From Methanobrevibacter sp. TMH8 (GTDB taxonomy: Archaea > Methanobacteriota > Methanobacteria > Methanobacteriales > Methanobacteriaceae): 64,000 nt of DNA. The position numbers and the translations under genes are program-made. Shown piece by piece: positions 1 through 10,159 of this stretch. Each line of letters opens with the position of its first letter. Position 1 is the first letter of the stretch. The stretch spans positions 1-64,000 of the forward strand of contig NZ_JAHLZE010000037.1 of NCBI RefSeq assembly GCF_020148105.1, in the 5' to 3' direction. The notes below the pieces were generated by a model. That model searched no databases. It was given only the letters and a program-made list of their open reading frames with translations, and was not told where the DNA came from.

Positions 1-119
1 ATTTTATCGACTTTAGCTAGTTTAGAAGATATTTCTTCCATATTATCTAGCTCCATTTCAAAGGTTTTTCTAATTGAATCCGGTTGTTCAAAAACTTCAC
101 TGTACATTTTGTATTCCAT
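1..119 (-). CDS. SIS-domain sugar-phosphate aminotransferase/isomerase-like protein, N-terminal fragment
   Basis: Only the first 39 codons lie in the window; the gene runs off the left edge. The product starts MEYKMYSEVFEQPDSIRKTF. An EQP.S.R.TF stretch near the N terminus is typical of stand-alone SIS-domain proteins related to the isomerase half of GlmS (glucosamine-6-phosphate synthase), which are common in methanogens. An AAGGAGAT ribosome-binding site lies just upstream of the ATG at 119. It is divergent from the DUF447 gene at 545, with a 48-bp tandem repeat in the shared upstream region. The family call rests on a short N terminus and is moderate. Confidence 0.55.
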   Translation of the reverse strand, partial: MEYKMYSEVFEQPDSIRKTFEMELDNMEEISSKLAKVDK

Positions 120-170
120 GATATCTCCTTGTTTTTGATGTTTTTTAAATTAAAATTTTTGAATTTTTTC

Positions 171-352
171 TTTATTTTAAAAGTTTTAGCTTTTAAATTT
201 AGAAAAATGAAATTTTCCTTTATTTTAAAAGTTTTAGCTTTTAAATTTAGAAAAATGAAATTTTCCTTTATTTTAAAAGTTTTAGCTTTTAAATTTAGAA
301 AAATGAAATTTTCCTTTATTTTAAAAGTTTTAGCTTTTAAAATTAGAAAATC
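171..352. repeat. 48-bp tandem repeat, about four copies
   Basis: Units begin at 171, 219, 267 and 315, with a period of exactly 48 bp. The first three are nearly identical and the fourth is degenerate and truncated. Each unit contains short self-complementary pieces (AAAAG...CTTTT and GAAA...TTTC). The period is a multiple of three, so a repetitive open frame appears across it, but the encoded 16-residue repeat looks like an artefact. There are no unique spacers, so this is not a CRISPR. It sits between two divergent genes; the rest of 120-544 is AT-rich with no other recognisable element. Confidence 0.9.
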
Positions 353-544
353 ATGATTTTTTTTTATTTTAAATAAATTTGTTATTTATATTATTTAAAT
401 ATTATGAGTTTAATTTGGAGGTATTAGTAACTTCAGATTATTAATAGATTTTTATTTCCTATTTTAGTTATTATCTTTTTATTTGATATAATTAATTTAA
501 CTAAATAATTATAATTATATATTGAGAAATATAAAATTATTACT

Positions 545-1204
545 ATGAATATTGATTTAAGTTCTGTTGGTATGGAAAAGGGACAACAATATGAAACTAT
601 AATAACTACTATAAATAAGGATAAGGATAAAAATGCTGCTCCAATTGGAGTCATTTGTAAAGATAAAGATAAGATTATGTGCCGTATATTTGAAGGAAGC
701 ACTACTTTAGATAATATAATCAATCAAAAGGAATTTATTGTTAATATAACTTTAGATCCTATTTTATTTACACTTGCTACTACTGGAAATATTCCTGAAG
801 ATCTCTTTGATAAAAGTAATATTTCAGATTCTGATTCTTTAGTAAATTTAAAGAATACAGATGCTTATTTGAAATGTAAAGTAATTAAAATAAAAGATGC
901 TATTAAAAAAAGTGACCCTATTAGGAAATCTGAAGCAAAGGTTATTATATCTGATGTTGTTGATATAGTATTGAATAATAAATGTACAAAAGCTGCAAAT
1001 AGAGGATTTTACTCTTTAGTCGAGTCTTTGGTTAATTTTACAAGAATAGATATAGTTGATAAAGAAAAAAAAGACTATTTTTTAGATAGATTTCTTGAAT
1101 CAAAACGAATTATTAATAAAGTTGGAAGTAAAGAAGATAAGTTAGCTATGGATTTACTTAAAAAAGCTTTAGAAGATAAAGGTTATTCTATTAATAATGA
1201 TTAA
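545..1204 (+). CDS. DUF447 family protein (FMN-binding split-barrel-like)
   Basis: The 219-aa product matches the archaeal DUF447 family: an N-terminal SxGMEKGxQYETIITT segment, then APIGVICK and the IFEGSTTLDNI stretch. Members have an FMN-binding split-barrel fold and occur throughout methanogens; the reaction is not established. The length is usual for the family. No clear ribosome-binding site precedes the ATG at 545, so translation may be leaderless. A second ATG at 572 begins MEKGQQYE, but family members usually retain the residues before it. It is a single gene facing away from the SIS-domain gene. Confidence 0.8.
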   Translation: MNIDLSSVGMEKGQQYETIITTINKDKDKNAAPIGVICKDKDKIMCRIFEGSTTLDNIINQKEFIVNITLDPILFTLATTGNIPEDLFDKSNISDSDSLVNLKNTDAYLKCKVIKIKDAIKKSDPIRKSEAKVIISDVVDIVLNNKCTKAANRGFYSLVESLVNFTRIDIVDKEKKDYFLDRFLESKRIINKVGSKEDKLAMDLLKKALEDKGYSINND

Positions 1205-1618
1205 CATAATTATTATTATAATTATTTTATTATTAATTAGTATTCTTTTTATATATTATTTGTTTATTTATTTCTATTTATTTCTATTTATTTCTATTTA
1301 TTTTTAGTATTCATTTTAGTATTCTTTTTATTCATTTTTTTATTATATATTTATATTTATTTTTATTTCTTTTCAATTTATTTTTATATTTTTTATTAAT
1401 TAATTATATATGGAATTAATAGATAAGGATAAATAGGAAAAATAATGATTAGTATGAAATTAAGATTAAAAATTAAGATTAAAAATTAAGATTAAAAATT
1501 AAGATTGAAAAATAAATTAAAATTAAAAATAAATTAAAATTAAAAGATAAAAAAATAAAAATAAATGATTTTTTTGTTTTAAAATAAAATATATGTAGAA
1601 ATATTTTAGAAATAGTAT
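1205..1618. other. Intergenic region with simple repeats
   Basis: This gap lies between the convergent DUF447 and secD genes. It holds a TTTATTTCTA-type repeat at about 1258-1300 and an AAAATTAAGATT repeat at about 1462-1500. I see no gene or RNA in it. The T-rich stretch right after 1204 and the T-rich strand on the opposite side could serve as archaeal terminators. Confidence 0.6.
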
Positions 1619-2860
1619 TTATCTTAAAAATATCTCTACGAATTTTGCATAAGCGGGTCTAGTAATGAATACTCCTACTAAAACACCGAGAATAGTTGTA
1701 AATGCAAAACCTGCTAAGGTTCCAATACCACTACTTCCTCTTGCAAATCCTACATATGCAAGTGGTAACATAGCTGCAATTAGAGTACCTGCTGATGCAA
1801 ATACAATAAATAATGCATTTTTAACACTCATTCTTGTTCTAGTCCGTACACGTTTTTTATTTGTTTCACCACTAGCTTGTTTATTTAAAACTTCATCAGT
1901 AATAATAATCTGATCGTCTACTCCAGTTCCAACCGATGCAATTAACCCTGCAATAGCTGAAAGATCTATATTCCAATGAATTACTGAAGCAATTCCCATA
2001 ACAATCAATACTTCTGAAACACTTGTTATTAAAATTGGTATAACCAAGAGGGGTCTTCTATATCTAATAAATATTATTATTGAAATAGCCAATATTGCTA
2101 AAAGTCCTGCAACTATAGCTCCATTTAAGAATTGTTCTCCTAATTCTGGGGAAACCGTACTAGCACCAACAACTTTAATTTGAACTGGTAAGGATCCTGT
2201 TTTTAACACAGTATAAACAGATTCAGCTTGAGATTTAGCTTCTTCTGGGGTTGAAGCTCCACCAGTAACACTTAACTCAGTAGCTCCTTTTCCATTAGCT
2301 AACTCTGGAGCAAGTTCTGGAGGGTTTTTATCAATAAGTTTACCATCTAAGAACATGTAAACTTTTTCTCCACCTTTTCCTTTAGCTAATTCTGCAAATT
2401 TTTGAGCTCCACTTGGCGAAACCTTAAAAGGAACCATCCATTGAGTGTCTGTTACTTCATACATATCTACCGACGTAATGTCTGCTCCAGTAAGTGCGAC
2501 AGGGGCAGTTTCATTACCTATTCGTGCTTCGAATTTTCCAGGAGATCCTATTAGTTTTTCAACTTCTTCTGGCGATACACCTGCCATTTCAATCATAACA
2601 AGTTGATTTCCACTGGATCTAACCTTAACATCTTGTACACCATATAAATTAAGACGTTTATCTAGAACAGTAGTTACAATATCCATGGTTTCTTTATCTA
2701 CAGGTTTTTCAAGCTGTAGCTGTATCATTGATCCTCCTTTCAAATCAAGACCTTGTTGAATTCCAAGTGTGGAGATACTAATTGCACTAGCTACAACCAA
2801 TATTATCATTAATAAGACTCTTTTGTCTTTTAAAAATTCTTTTATATACCTTGTCTTCAT
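1619..2860 (-). CDS. secD: Preprotein translocase subunit SecD
   Basis: Archaeal SecD, an RND-family accessory subunit that works with SecF and the SecYE channel in protein export. The 413-aa product has one N-terminal membrane segment, the signature GLDLKGGS next to it, a large extracytoplasmic domain, and about five C-terminal membrane segments, including the conserved [19 protein letters not shown] region. I chose the ATG at 2860 rather than one 7 codons upstream. It overlaps the secF stop as ATGA and has a GGAGTGG site 6 nt away. It is the second gene of a secF-secD operon, the reverse of the bacterial secD-secF order and typical of euryarchaea. Confidence 0.95.
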   Translation of the reverse strand: MKTRYIKEFLKDKRVLLMIILVVASAISISTLGIQQGLDLKGGSMIQLQLEKPVDKETMDIVTTVLDKRLNLYGVQDVKVRSSGNQLVMIEMAGVSPEEVEKLIGSPGKFEARIGNETAPVALTGADITSVDMYEVTDTQWMVPFKVSPSGAQKFAELAKGKGGEKVYMFLDGKLIDKNPPELAPELANGKGATELSVTGGASTPEEAKSQAESVYTVLKTGSLPVQIKVVGASTVSPELGEQFLNGAIVAGLLAILAISIIIFIRYRRPLLVIPILITSVSEVLIVMGIASVIHWNIDLSAIAGLIASVGTGVDDQIIITDEVLNKQASGETNKKRVRTRTRMSVKNALFIVFASAGTLIAAMLPLAYVGFARGSSGIGTLAGFAFTTILGVLVGVFITRPAYAKFVEIFLR

Positions 2861-3708
2861 CTTCTCCACTCCACATACCATCTAAGGATTCCAAGGTTCA
2901 TAAGCCATGTTGTTATAATATCTGCTAATAGTCCTATTATTAAAACTGCTGCAATATTACTTAATGTTGATGCTGCAGGGATTATAGTTATGGTTACAAC
3001 ATAAAGAACAACCATTGAAGCAATAGCTGCAATAGACATTGTCATTCCGGTTTCCAGAGCTTTTTTAGCTCTTTCAGTTACACTACCTTCTTTTCTTTTC
3101 AATACTCGAGTTGTAAGTAGAATGTCTGTATCTACACTGTAACCAATCAACATCAGAAGTGCTCCAACAGAGGCTATTGATAATGGAATATTAAACAATG
3201 ATATTCCTCCAACAGCTATGATAATATCACTGGCAGCTGCTAAAATTACTCCTAGTGAAGGAATTGGTTCTCTAAATATGATGAAAACAGTTATTGCCAT
3301 AAATAAGAATGCAAATGCTAAAGCCCAATAAATTTGAGTCATAGCTTCTTCACTAAGAACGGGCCCTATTGCATTATAACTAGTAACATTTCCTTTATTG
3401 GCAAGTGCATTATCAAACGTCGTTGAGTTTATTTCACTTCCCATTTGAACAGTTATGTCTTTTCCACTGTTACTTATAACATCAACTTCTTCAACATTAA
3501 TTCCTTGATTATTAAAAGATGTTTTCAGTTGATCTTCTAAAGCCAATGAACTAATTGGTTCATTCATCTTTAAAACAGCTATTGAACCCCCTTTTAATTC
3601 TATACCTTCATCTATTCCGTTGACACTTATTAATACAACCGATAGAATGGTAATTATCACAGGAATTATAATTAGTAGTTTATAATTTTCCATAAATTTT
3701 TCTAACAT
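2857..3708 (-). CDS. secF: Preprotein translocase subunit SecF
   Basis: The 283-aa product has a first membrane segment followed by [12 protein letters not shown], a small external domain, then five membrane segments that include [15 protein letters not shown], the conserved SecF transmembrane-4 motif. It pairs with SecD, whose ATG overlaps its stop by 4 bp, so the two are almost certainly cotranscribed and translationally coupled. The start has a clean GGT site 6 nt upstream of the ATG. Its role is to support Sec-dependent export on the outer face of the membrane. Confidence 0.95.
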   Translation of the reverse strand: MLEKFMENYKLLIIIPVIITILSVVLISVNGIDEGIELKGGSIAVLKMNEPISSLALEDQLKTSFNNQGINVEEVDVISNSGKDITVQMGSEINSTTFDNALANKGNVTSYNAIGPVLSEEAMTQIYWALAFAFLFMAITVFIIFREPIPSLGVILAAASDIIIAVGGISLFNIPLSIASVGALLMLIGYSVDTDILLTTRVLKRKEGSVTERAKKALETGMTMSIAAIASMVVLYVVTITIIPAASTLSNIAAVLIIGLLADIITTWLMNLGILRWYVEWRR

Positions 3709-4122
3709 TAAAGCACCATTATTTTCATTTTCATTTTCTTCTTTTTTTTATTTATAATCTAGTCATATTTAATTTATTCATATTTAATTTATTTATTTTT
3801 TAATAATTTATTTAATATTATAGTTTTTATTATTTTTAATCTTAATTTTTATTTAACATTTAATATTTTATTTTTTTGTAATGTATATTTGTAATTTTAT
3901 AAATTTTAATAATTATAATAAATTTATAGATTTAAATCTAATTTGATAATTATATGAATTTAAATCTATTACTTTATGTTGCATAATTTAAATTTATTAG
4001 TTTATATATAACTTAAACTTGATAATTTAATCTAATTATAATTAAATATATCTAATTAAATATATCAAAATAAATATATCTAAATAAATACACCTAATTA
4101 TATAAAATTCAGATTTAATATT
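3709..4122. other. Intergenic region, AT-rich, degenerate short repeats
   Basis: About 410 bp between the flavodoxin stop and the secF start on the same strand. It contains a degenerate AAATATATCTAATT-type repeat at about 4045-4110. The secF-secD promoter must lie here, near 3720-3800, but no single TATA box stands out from the AT-rich background. I see no gene. Confidence 0.5.
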
Positions 4123-4617
4123 TTAATAATTGTATAAACTTAAATCTAATAATTTGGCGATATTTTCACTATCTTCTCCAACTTTTTCAACACTTTTATC
4201 TTTAGTTTTAATAGTGAAAGTTTCAACAACTCTAGCTCCACGAGATTCAACTTTTTCTTTCATTCTATTAATTGCACTTCGTCCTCCAGAACTATTCATA
4301 GTAGCAAATAAAACAATATCTTTTCCTCTTAAATCACATTTGTCAATTATAGTGATTATCGCAGGGGTTGCATTTCCTGCCCATGTTGGAGTTCCGAAAT
4401 AAATTAGGCCATAGTTTTGTAAATCAACACGTGAAGGAACGGTATTTGTTTTACTTTCTCTAAAAGCATCAATCGATGAGAAGACCTTACCAACAAAACC
4501 ATTTCTATTTTTTAAGTCTCTTACTTCAATTAAATCAGTATCTAAATTTTTTGAAAGTGTTTTTGCAACTGCTTTTGTTTTTCCACTTTCTGAAAAATAT
4601 ATTATTACTGTTTTCAT
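4123..4617 (-). CDS. Flavodoxin family protein
   Basis: The 164-aa product begins with a flavodoxin phosphate-binding loop, YFSESGKTKAVAK (residues 8-20). It continues with YFGTPTWAGNATPAI and FATMNSSGG, the loops that contact the FMN isoalloxazine ring in flavodoxins. It is probably an FMN electron carrier or a small FMN-dependent oxidoreductase subunit in the cytoplasm; the partner is unknown. Its length fits a short-chain flavodoxin. The gene stands alone, with only a weak GATGAT-like ribosome-binding site. Confidence 0.85.
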   Translation of the reverse strand: MKTVIIYFSESGKTKAVAKTLSKNLDTDLIEVRDLKNRNGFVGKVFSSIDAFRESKTNTVPSRVDLQNYGLIYFGTPTWAGNATPAIITIIDKCDLRGKDIVLFATMNSSGGRSAINRMKEKVESRGARVVETFTIKTKDKSVEKVGEDSENIAKLLDLSLYNY

Positions 4618-4862
4618 TTTATCATCTTTTTGTTTTATATATAGTTCACATATCTATAACATATCTATCATATATATAATATATTCATATATCATTTAAT
4701 ATTATTATAACATTATTTTAATATATTCTAAATATTAAAATATTCTAAGGGTTTGTTATTTTAATATCTAACAATAATTTTTGTTTCTAATGTTTAGTGA
4801 TTCCATATTTATTTTTATTTTTAAATATCTTTTTTTTCAATGCTATTTTGAATTTTTGAGTA

Positions 4863-5918
4863 TTAAGGTCGCATTCCATAACCATCTATGGCTGTTTCTT
4901 CTTTAAAACCACACATTAAATTCATATTATGAATAGCTTGTCCAGAAGCTCCTTTAACTAAGTTATCAATTGCTGATATAACAATCAATCTGCCGTTATC
5001 ATCAATCTCAAAACCTCCTATATGAGCAAAGTTAGATCCTCGAACTGAATTTAAAGTAGGAATTTCACCATCATCTAGGATTTTAACAAATGGTTCGTTT
5101 TTATATTGTTTTTTATAGATGTCAATTATTTCTTTTTCTGTTTCTTCTTTAAGATTATCTGCAATGGAAACGTTATTATTATTATCATTAAAGCTTTTTA
5201 AGAAGCTATGGCTTGTTGTAAGTATTCCTCGAATAACTGGGACCAAATGAGGGGTAAATGAAACTTTTACATTAGAAAAAGCCCCTAATTCTTGCTGAAT
5301 TTCAGGTCCATGTCTGTGTCGTGTTAAATTATATGGAACGACATTATCTGCACAATTAGGATAATGAAAAACTGTGGATGGATTAACTCCTCCTCCACTA
5401 ACTCCAGTTTTTGAATCAACAATTATATTCTCTACCAATTCTTCCTTTGACAATGGAAGGTTAGCTAAGATAGCTCCTGTTGGAAAACAACCTGGATTAG
5501 CTACAAGTTTAGCTTTTTTAATTTCTTTTCTGTGAATTTCAGGAAGGCCATAAACAGCTTCAATTGGGGCTATATGTTTTATATTATACCATTTTTCATA
5601 GTTATCTATATCATTAAACCTATAATCACCACTAAGATCTATTACTTTTGATCCAACTTCTAATATTTCTGGGACAATATTCATAGAAACCCCATGAGGT
5701 GTAGCTGTAAATACTATATCTGCATCAAGATTTTTAGGAGAAATATCTTCAAATATAAGATTAGAACCTCTTATATGGGGATGAATCTTATCAACAGGTG
5801 TTCCATTATATTGTCTTGAAGTAATACTCTTTATTTCTGCATCTGGGTGTTTCTGCAATAATCTAATTAGTTCTCCACCAGTATATCCACTTCCACCAAC
5901 GATAGCTATCTCTGTCAT
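4863..5918 (-). CDS. argC: N-acetyl-gamma-glutamyl-phosphate reductase
   Basis: ArgC catalyses the NADPH-dependent reduction of N-acetylglutamyl phosphate to the semialdehyde in arginine synthesis. The 351-aa product has an N-terminal dinucleotide-binding [14 protein letters not shown], the catalytic cysteine in [10 protein letters not shown] (Cys144) and HRHGPEI near residue 201. The start has GGT 6 nt before the ATG. A short asparagine run (residues about 244-249, from GTT/ATT triplets on the + strand) interrupts an otherwise standard protein. It is monocistronic here; other arg genes are absent from the window. Confidence 0.95.
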   Translation of the reverse strand: MTEIAIVGGSGYTGGELIRLLQKHPDAEIKSITSRQYNGTPVDKIHPHIRGSNLIFEDISPKNLDADIVFTATPHGVSMNIVPEILEVGSKVIDLSGDYRFNDIDNYEKWYNIKHIAPIEAVYGLPEIHRKEIKKAKLVANPGCFPTGAILANLPLSKEELVENIIVDSKTGVSGGGVNPSTVFHYPNCADNVVPYNLTRHRHGPEIQQELGAFSNVKVSFTPHLVPVIRGILTTSHSFLKSFNDNNNNVSIADNLKEETEKEIIDIYKKQYKNEPFVKILDDGEIPTLNSVRGSNFAHIGGFEIDDNGRLIVISAIDNLVKGASGQAIHNMNLMCGFKEETAIDGYGMRP

Positions 5919-6395
5919 CCAAACACCTTTAATAAATAGTTATAAACATAAAATTATATGTTTTAAACATTAAATCTTTAAAAAATTGATATTAATATTA
6001 TATATCAACAATAGTAAACTTCTAAATTTTATTTAATTAACCTAAATTTTATTTAATGTTTAATAATATTTTAATAATATTATATTTATGGAATTTTTAG
6101 TATAAATAATTTAAGTATTACTTAATTATCATGAAAATGAACAAAAACAATTTATTTACAATTAAATCAAATGATTACTATTTTTTTCTAATTTTTAATG
6201 AAAATAAAAGAAATAATTTAATAATTACTGAATATTTTAATAATATTTAGATATATAATGAATATATAGGTATAAATTGATAAAAAATATTAATTTATAT
6301 AATTATTATGTAATTTTAATTAATGATAGTTATAAAAGTTATAAAAATAAAGAATAAAAATAAGAATAAAAATTAGAAATTTAAATAAATTTAAT
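5919..6395. other. Intergenic region, nothing recognised
   Basis: AT-rich spacer between ribL and argC (same strand). It must carry the argC promoter at its right-hand... left end near 5940-6000, but no convincing element separates from background. No open frame or RNA structure is supported. Confidence 0.4.
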
Positions 6396-6851
6396 CTAGC
6401 AATCCTTTAAACTTTCTTCTGAAAAATCAGAATGTCTTATTTTTTTTATTATTTTACAAGTACTATCTAATTTTGCTCTTCTATAGTTACTAACTCTTTT
6501 AACTTCGCAATCAATCCCTTGATTTTTTAAATCTTTTTTCAGCTGATCTATTTCATAACTTTGATCAGATCCAATAGATATGATGTCGGGTTTTAATTCT
6601 CGGACTATTTTAAAAATATCTGTGGGATGGCCTAAATAAGCTTCATCTACAGGTTTTAACATTTTTATCATTTCTAATCGTTGAGATTCTTCTACTATAG
6701 GAATTCTTTTCTTTCTCCGGACTGTTGAATCCCTAGCTACGACAACTATTAATTTAGCATCTTTTCCTCCAAGTTCTTTGGATTTTTGAAGATATAATCC
6801 ATGTCCTGGATGTAATAAGTCGAATGTTCCAGTTGCCATAACTATTTTCAT
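6396..6851 (-). CDS. ribL: FAD synthase, archaeal RibL type
   Basis: A cytidylyltransferase-fold enzyme that adenylates FMN to FAD in methanogens. The 151-aa product has the nucleotidyltransferase signature TGTFDLLHPGHGLYL with HPGH at residues 14-17, and a second nucleotide-binding segment SIGSDQSYE. The length matches single-domain archaeal RibL, which lacks the riboflavin kinase half of bacterial RibF. The start has AAGGT 6 nt before the ATG. It lies about 100 bp downstream of hisA on the same strand, so the two might be cotranscribed. Confidence 0.88.
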   Translation of the reverse strand: MKIVMATGTFDLLHPGHGLYLQKSKELGGKDAKLIVVVARDSTVRRKKRIPIVEESQRLEMIKMLKPVDEAYLGHPTDIFKIVRELKPDIISIGSDQSYEIDQLKKDLKNQGIDCEVKRVSNYRRAKLDSTCKIIKKIRHSDFSEESLKDC

Positions 6852-6952
6852 TATTCCACCTTTTGATTAGATTGATTTATGATATTTATTATTTTTAAAT
6901 ATTTATTATAGTATTATAGTATTATATTTTATTATTTTATTATATTACTATA

Positions 6953-7693
6953 TTATTGTATAGTTTGTAATTTTAAAGCATCTTTAAGATTTATTTTATC
7001 TTTATATAGTGCAGATCCAATAACTACTCCTTTAACTCCAGTTTTTGTAAGACTTTTAATATCATCAAGATTAGTCACACCACCAGAGTATACAATAGGT
7101 ATATCAACAGAATTTACAAGATCAATAGCTGGTTGAATATCAAAACCTTCTAACAATCCTTCAACATCTACATTTGTAAATAAAATACTTCCTGCTCCGG
7201 CTTCTTGGAATTCTCGGCTGATTTCTGTAGCTGTTTTATCAATTTTCTCTTTCCAACCTTTTATTACAACTTTAGAATCTTTACTATCTAATGAAACCAT
7301 TATCCGTTCTGATCCGAACTCCTCAGAAAGCTGTTTTATTGTGTTTGAGTCTTTAATCGCCATTGTTCCTATTATAAGTCGTTCAATATCAAGATTTAAA
7401 AGCTGTTTTGCATAATCTACACTTCTAATTCCTCCACCTAATTGAATAGGAACATTTACTTCATCGAGTATATCTTTTATAGTATTTAAATTATCTTTAG
7501 CCTCAAAAGCTCCATCAAGATCTATTACATGGATTATTTCAGCACCATCTTCTTCCCATTTCTTAGCTACTTGTTCTGGGTTGTCGATTATTACTTGTTC
7601 TGTCCCTGGTTTTCCTTGGACAAGTTGAACACATTTTCCATTTTTTATATCAACAGCAGGCATTATTAGCATTTTATTTTCTTCAAAAGACAT
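6953..7693 (-). CDS. hisA: ProFAR isomerase (histidine biosynthesis)
   Basis: HisA, a (beta-alpha)8 barrel, catalyses the Amadori isomerisation of ProFAR to PRFAR. The 246-aa product contains PAVDIKNGKCVQL with the first catalytic Asp, LGGGIRS, and FTNVDVEGLLEG with the second, then YSGGVTNLDD and VIGSALY phosphate-binding loops. The ATG at 7693 has AGGT 6 nt upstream, which supports the short N-terminal leader before the usual MLIMPAVD. It is 17 bp downstream of a membrane-anchored unknown, so it is probably second in an operon. Confidence 0.93.
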   Translation of the reverse strand: MSFEENKMLIMPAVDIKNGKCVQLVQGKPGTEQVIIDNPEQVAKKWEEDGAEIIHVIDLDGAFEAKDNLNTIKDILDEVNVPIQLGGGIRSVDYAKQLLNLDIERLIIGTMAIKDSNTIKQLSEEFGSERIMVSLDSKDSKVVIKGWKEKIDKTATEISREFQEAGAGSILFTNVDVEGLLEGFDIQPAIDLVNSVDIPIVYSGGVTNLDDIKSLTKTGVKGVVIGSALYKDKINLKDALKLQTIQ

Positions 7694-7710
7694 TAAAGCA
7701 CCTAATATTT

Positions 7711-8226
7711 TTATATTTGGATATTATCTAGATTTATTTGACTTTTATCTAATTTAATATTGTTCAATCCAGCAGTTATTTGATCTATAATTTCTCCACC
7801 AGTATTTAATTTGTTAGCTGCTTCAACTAACTCTTTTTGATTTGGAGATTGTATTAAAACTGCTTCAGATTTATCTGGTTTAATAATTAAAAGTGCATAT
7901 TGACCATTACTTGTTTTAAAAGCTATTGAATCTTTAGGGGCGTTAGGTATGCTAATTTGTGTTAAATTAGGATTATTTTTAACTTCTCCAATAAATGGTT
8001 CAACATTTGCTTGAGATTTAACATAATTTATCTTTGAGTTTCCGTAATTATAAACAGTTCCTGTAATATTGCCTGAAATATTTTCCACTTCATTTCCAGT
8101 AAAATTAGTTATTTTCCCTAAAAAATTATCTTCAACTGCATTCATCTCATTAGTAATGAAATTCAGCCCAAATAGGACGATTACAATTAGTAAAACTCCT
8201 AGTACCCCATATTTTATAATACCCAT
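7711..8226 (-). CDS. Membrane-anchored protein of unknown function
   Basis: I do not recognise this 171-aa protein. One hydrophobic segment at residues 6-24 forms a signal anchor, leaving about 145 residues outside the membrane. That part has several N-x-S/T sites and a compact region near NAPKDSIAFKTSNGQYALL. A clean GGT site lies 6 nt before the ATG. It is immediately upstream of hisA with a 17-bp gap, so it may share the hisA transcript, but no functional link is evident. Confidence 0.7.
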   Translation of the reverse strand: MGIIKYGVLGVLLIVIVLFGLNFITNEMNAVEDNFLGKITNFTGNEVENISGNITGTVYNYGNSKINYVKSQANVEPFIGEVKNNPNLTQISIPNAPKDSIAFKTSNGQYALLIIKPDKSEAVLIQSPNQKELVEAANKLNTGGEIIDQITAGLNNIKLDKSQINLDNIQI

Positions 8227-8692
8227 AATAACACCTTAATTGGTTTATTTATAAATGATTCTTGAATATAAATTTAAACATTAAACATTAAATATTAACT
8301 TAATATTAAATTATTAAATATTAAATTTTATAATGTTTAATAATTAGTTAATCTAGTTAATTGTGATTATTTATTTAATATTTAATTATCTAATATCAAT
8401 AATATCAATATTAACATTAATATAATAATATAAAATATAAATTAATAAAAATATAACTAATACATATTTATAGTATTAATATAATTAATAATGTAAGACT
8501 ATTATCTAATTATTTATATTTTTAATATAATTATATTTAATGCATTTAATAATTATTTAATAATTATATTATAATTATATTATATTCTATATCAAAATTA
8601 TTTATTATATTAATTATATTTTAAACTTATTTAATTAATTATAAAATGTCTTAAATTTATATTTGGATTGTTAAAATTTTGTTTGGATTTAT
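8227..8692. other. Divergent intergenic region, nothing recognised
   Basis: About 466 bp of almost pure A/T between the divergent unknown gene at 8226 and truA at 8693. It must contain promoters in both directions. The composition is so biased (many TTTATATT/AATATTAA stretches) that individual TATA boxes cannot be assigned by eye. No gene or RNA is seen. Confidence 0.4.
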
Positions 8693-9763
8693 ATGAAAAA
8701 AGTAGCTTTAAAAATTGCTTATATTGGAACTAATTTTCATGGTTTTCAGCGTCAACCAAATCATAGAACAGTTGAAGGAGAGCTAATTTATACTTTAAAA
8801 AGTCTTGGATATATTGACAATTTAGCTGATTCCAAATTTGGAATAGCTGGAAGAACTGATAAGGGGGTCCATAGTTTTGGAAATGTAATTAGTTTCATGA
8901 GTGAAAGAGAAGTTATTGTAAATCAAATAAACCACAATCTTCCTGATGATATTCAAATAATAGCTAAAGCTCCTGTTCGTTATGGCTTTAAACCTCGTTA
9001 TGCTGAAAGTAAACATTATCGATATGTATTTTTTGAAAATGATTTGAATATTTCAGCTATGAATGAATTAACTGATTTATTTAAAGGTCAACATGACTTT
9101 GTTAATTTTTCTAAGAGAAATGAATCACAAAAAACTACTGTGAGAACTATTGATGATATTCAAATAGTATTTTCAGATTATAATAATGAATCTAATAATC
9201 AACCAGATAATGACTTTAATACTGACTCTAAAACTCAATTTGATACTTATTCTCAAAAATTAGATGATTCTGAATATTTTAAAGATTCTCAAAACTTTAA
9301 ACATTCTCGTAGATATAATGGAGATTTAAAAGATTCTGGAGATTTTATTGACTCTAATTATGTTGGTGAACTTAAATCTATTGGAAGATTTAATAAAAAC
9401 TTTGAAAATGTAAATTTTGACAGATCCTCTTATAATCCTATCTTTATTGATATTTTTGGAGAAAGTTTTCTTTGGAATATGATTAGAAAAATGATGAGAA
9501 TATTCTTATTTGTTGGAAAAAATGAAATGGATGTAGATGTTGTTAAAGATATGTTAAATCCTGATAAAAGATATAATATCAAACCTCTTAATCCAGAAAA
9601 CCTTATTTTAATGAATATTGAATATAATAACATCAAATTCAAATATGATGATTATGCATTTGAAGGATTTAAAAGAACACTTATTGAAAATCTTTTTGAT
9701 TATAAATTAAAGCTTTCAATAGAAAACAGCATTTTAACTAGTCTAAAAGACCTCAAAAAATAA
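8693..9763 (+). CDS. truA: tRNA pseudouridine synthase A with long low-complexity insertion
   Basis: TruA modifies uridines in the tRNA anticodon arm. The catalytic aspartate is D56 in GIAGRTDKGVHS, preceded by the FHGFQRQP segment. The C-terminal core resumes with SFLWNMIRKMM near residue 258. Between these, residues about 163-246 form a hydrophilic low-complexity insertion rich in D, S, N and F (repeated DS-F/Y-K pieces), which makes the protein 356 aa instead of the usual 260-270. The frame is intact across it. The ribosome-binding site is weak. A hairpin follows the stop. Confidence 0.92.
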   Translation: MKKVALKIAYIGTNFHGFQRQPNHRTVEGELIYTLKSLGYIDNLADSKFGIAGRTDKGVHSFGNVISFMSEREVIVNQINHNLPDDIQIIAKAPVRYGFKPRYAESKHYRYVFFENDLNISAMNELTDLFKGQHDFVNFSKRNESQKTTVRTIDDIQIVFSDYNNESNNQPDNDFNTDSKTQFDTYSQKLDDSEYFKDSQNFKHSRRYNGDLKDSGDFIDSNYVGELKSIGRFNKNFENVNFDRSSYNPIFIDIFGESFLWNMIRKMMRIFLFVGKNEMDVDVVKDMLNPDKRYNIKPLNPENLILMNIEYNNIKFKYDDYAFEGFKRTLIENLFDYKLKLSIENSILTSLKDLKK

Positions 9764-9765
9764 AA

Positions 9766-9797
9766 ATATTTCTTAATAACACCTTAATAAGAAATAT
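9766..9797 (+). terminator. Hairpin after truA
   Basis: A perfect 10-bp inverted repeat, ATATTTCTTA (9766-9775) and TAAGAAATAT (9788-9797), with a 12-nt loop, begins 3 nt after the truA stop. There is no strong T run behind it, so it may stabilise the 3' end rather than terminate. Confidence 0.4.
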
Positions 9798-10159
9798 ATT
9801 GATTAATATATTATTTTATTCAATATATTATTTTATATAATCTTATATTTATTAATTAATTTATTTTTTAATTTATTTTTAAATTTACTTTTTTAATTTA
9901 GTTTTTAATCTAATTTTTAATTTATTTTTAAATTTACTTTTTTAATTTATCATTTATATTTAATCATTTAATTTATAGTATCTATTTAAATAAAAAAAAA
10001 TGAAATAAATAATTATAATAGATAACAATGAAAATATTATAATTAAATAATAATTGATTATAATAGTCAAACTAAGGGTTAAAAGTTGAATACATAGTTT
10101 TAAACAAAAAAACAAAAAAACAAAATTTACATATATAATTTGTTAATAGGGTAGATAAT
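9798..10159. other. Intergenic region with T-rich repeats
   Basis: Spacer between truA and the DUF460 gene. The stretch at about 9850-9950 repeats TTTTTAATTTA-like units on the + strand, and such T-rich tracts often act as archaeal terminators. I see no gene. The promoter of the downstream gene should lie around 10080-10130 but is not distinct. Confidence 0.45.

Noticed and set aside
171-352. Possible CRISPR array
   Set aside because: Units are contiguous with no unique spacers, and no cas genes are present.
84-356. 90-codon open frame with a repeated FKFRKMKFSFILKVLA-type peptide
   Set aside because: It is a by-product of the 48-bp tandem repeat (period divisible by three), overlaps the divergent gene at 1-119 and lacks a ribosome-binding site.
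4476-4679. 67-codon open frame on the + strand
   Set aside because: Antisense shadow of the flavodoxin gene and its leader.
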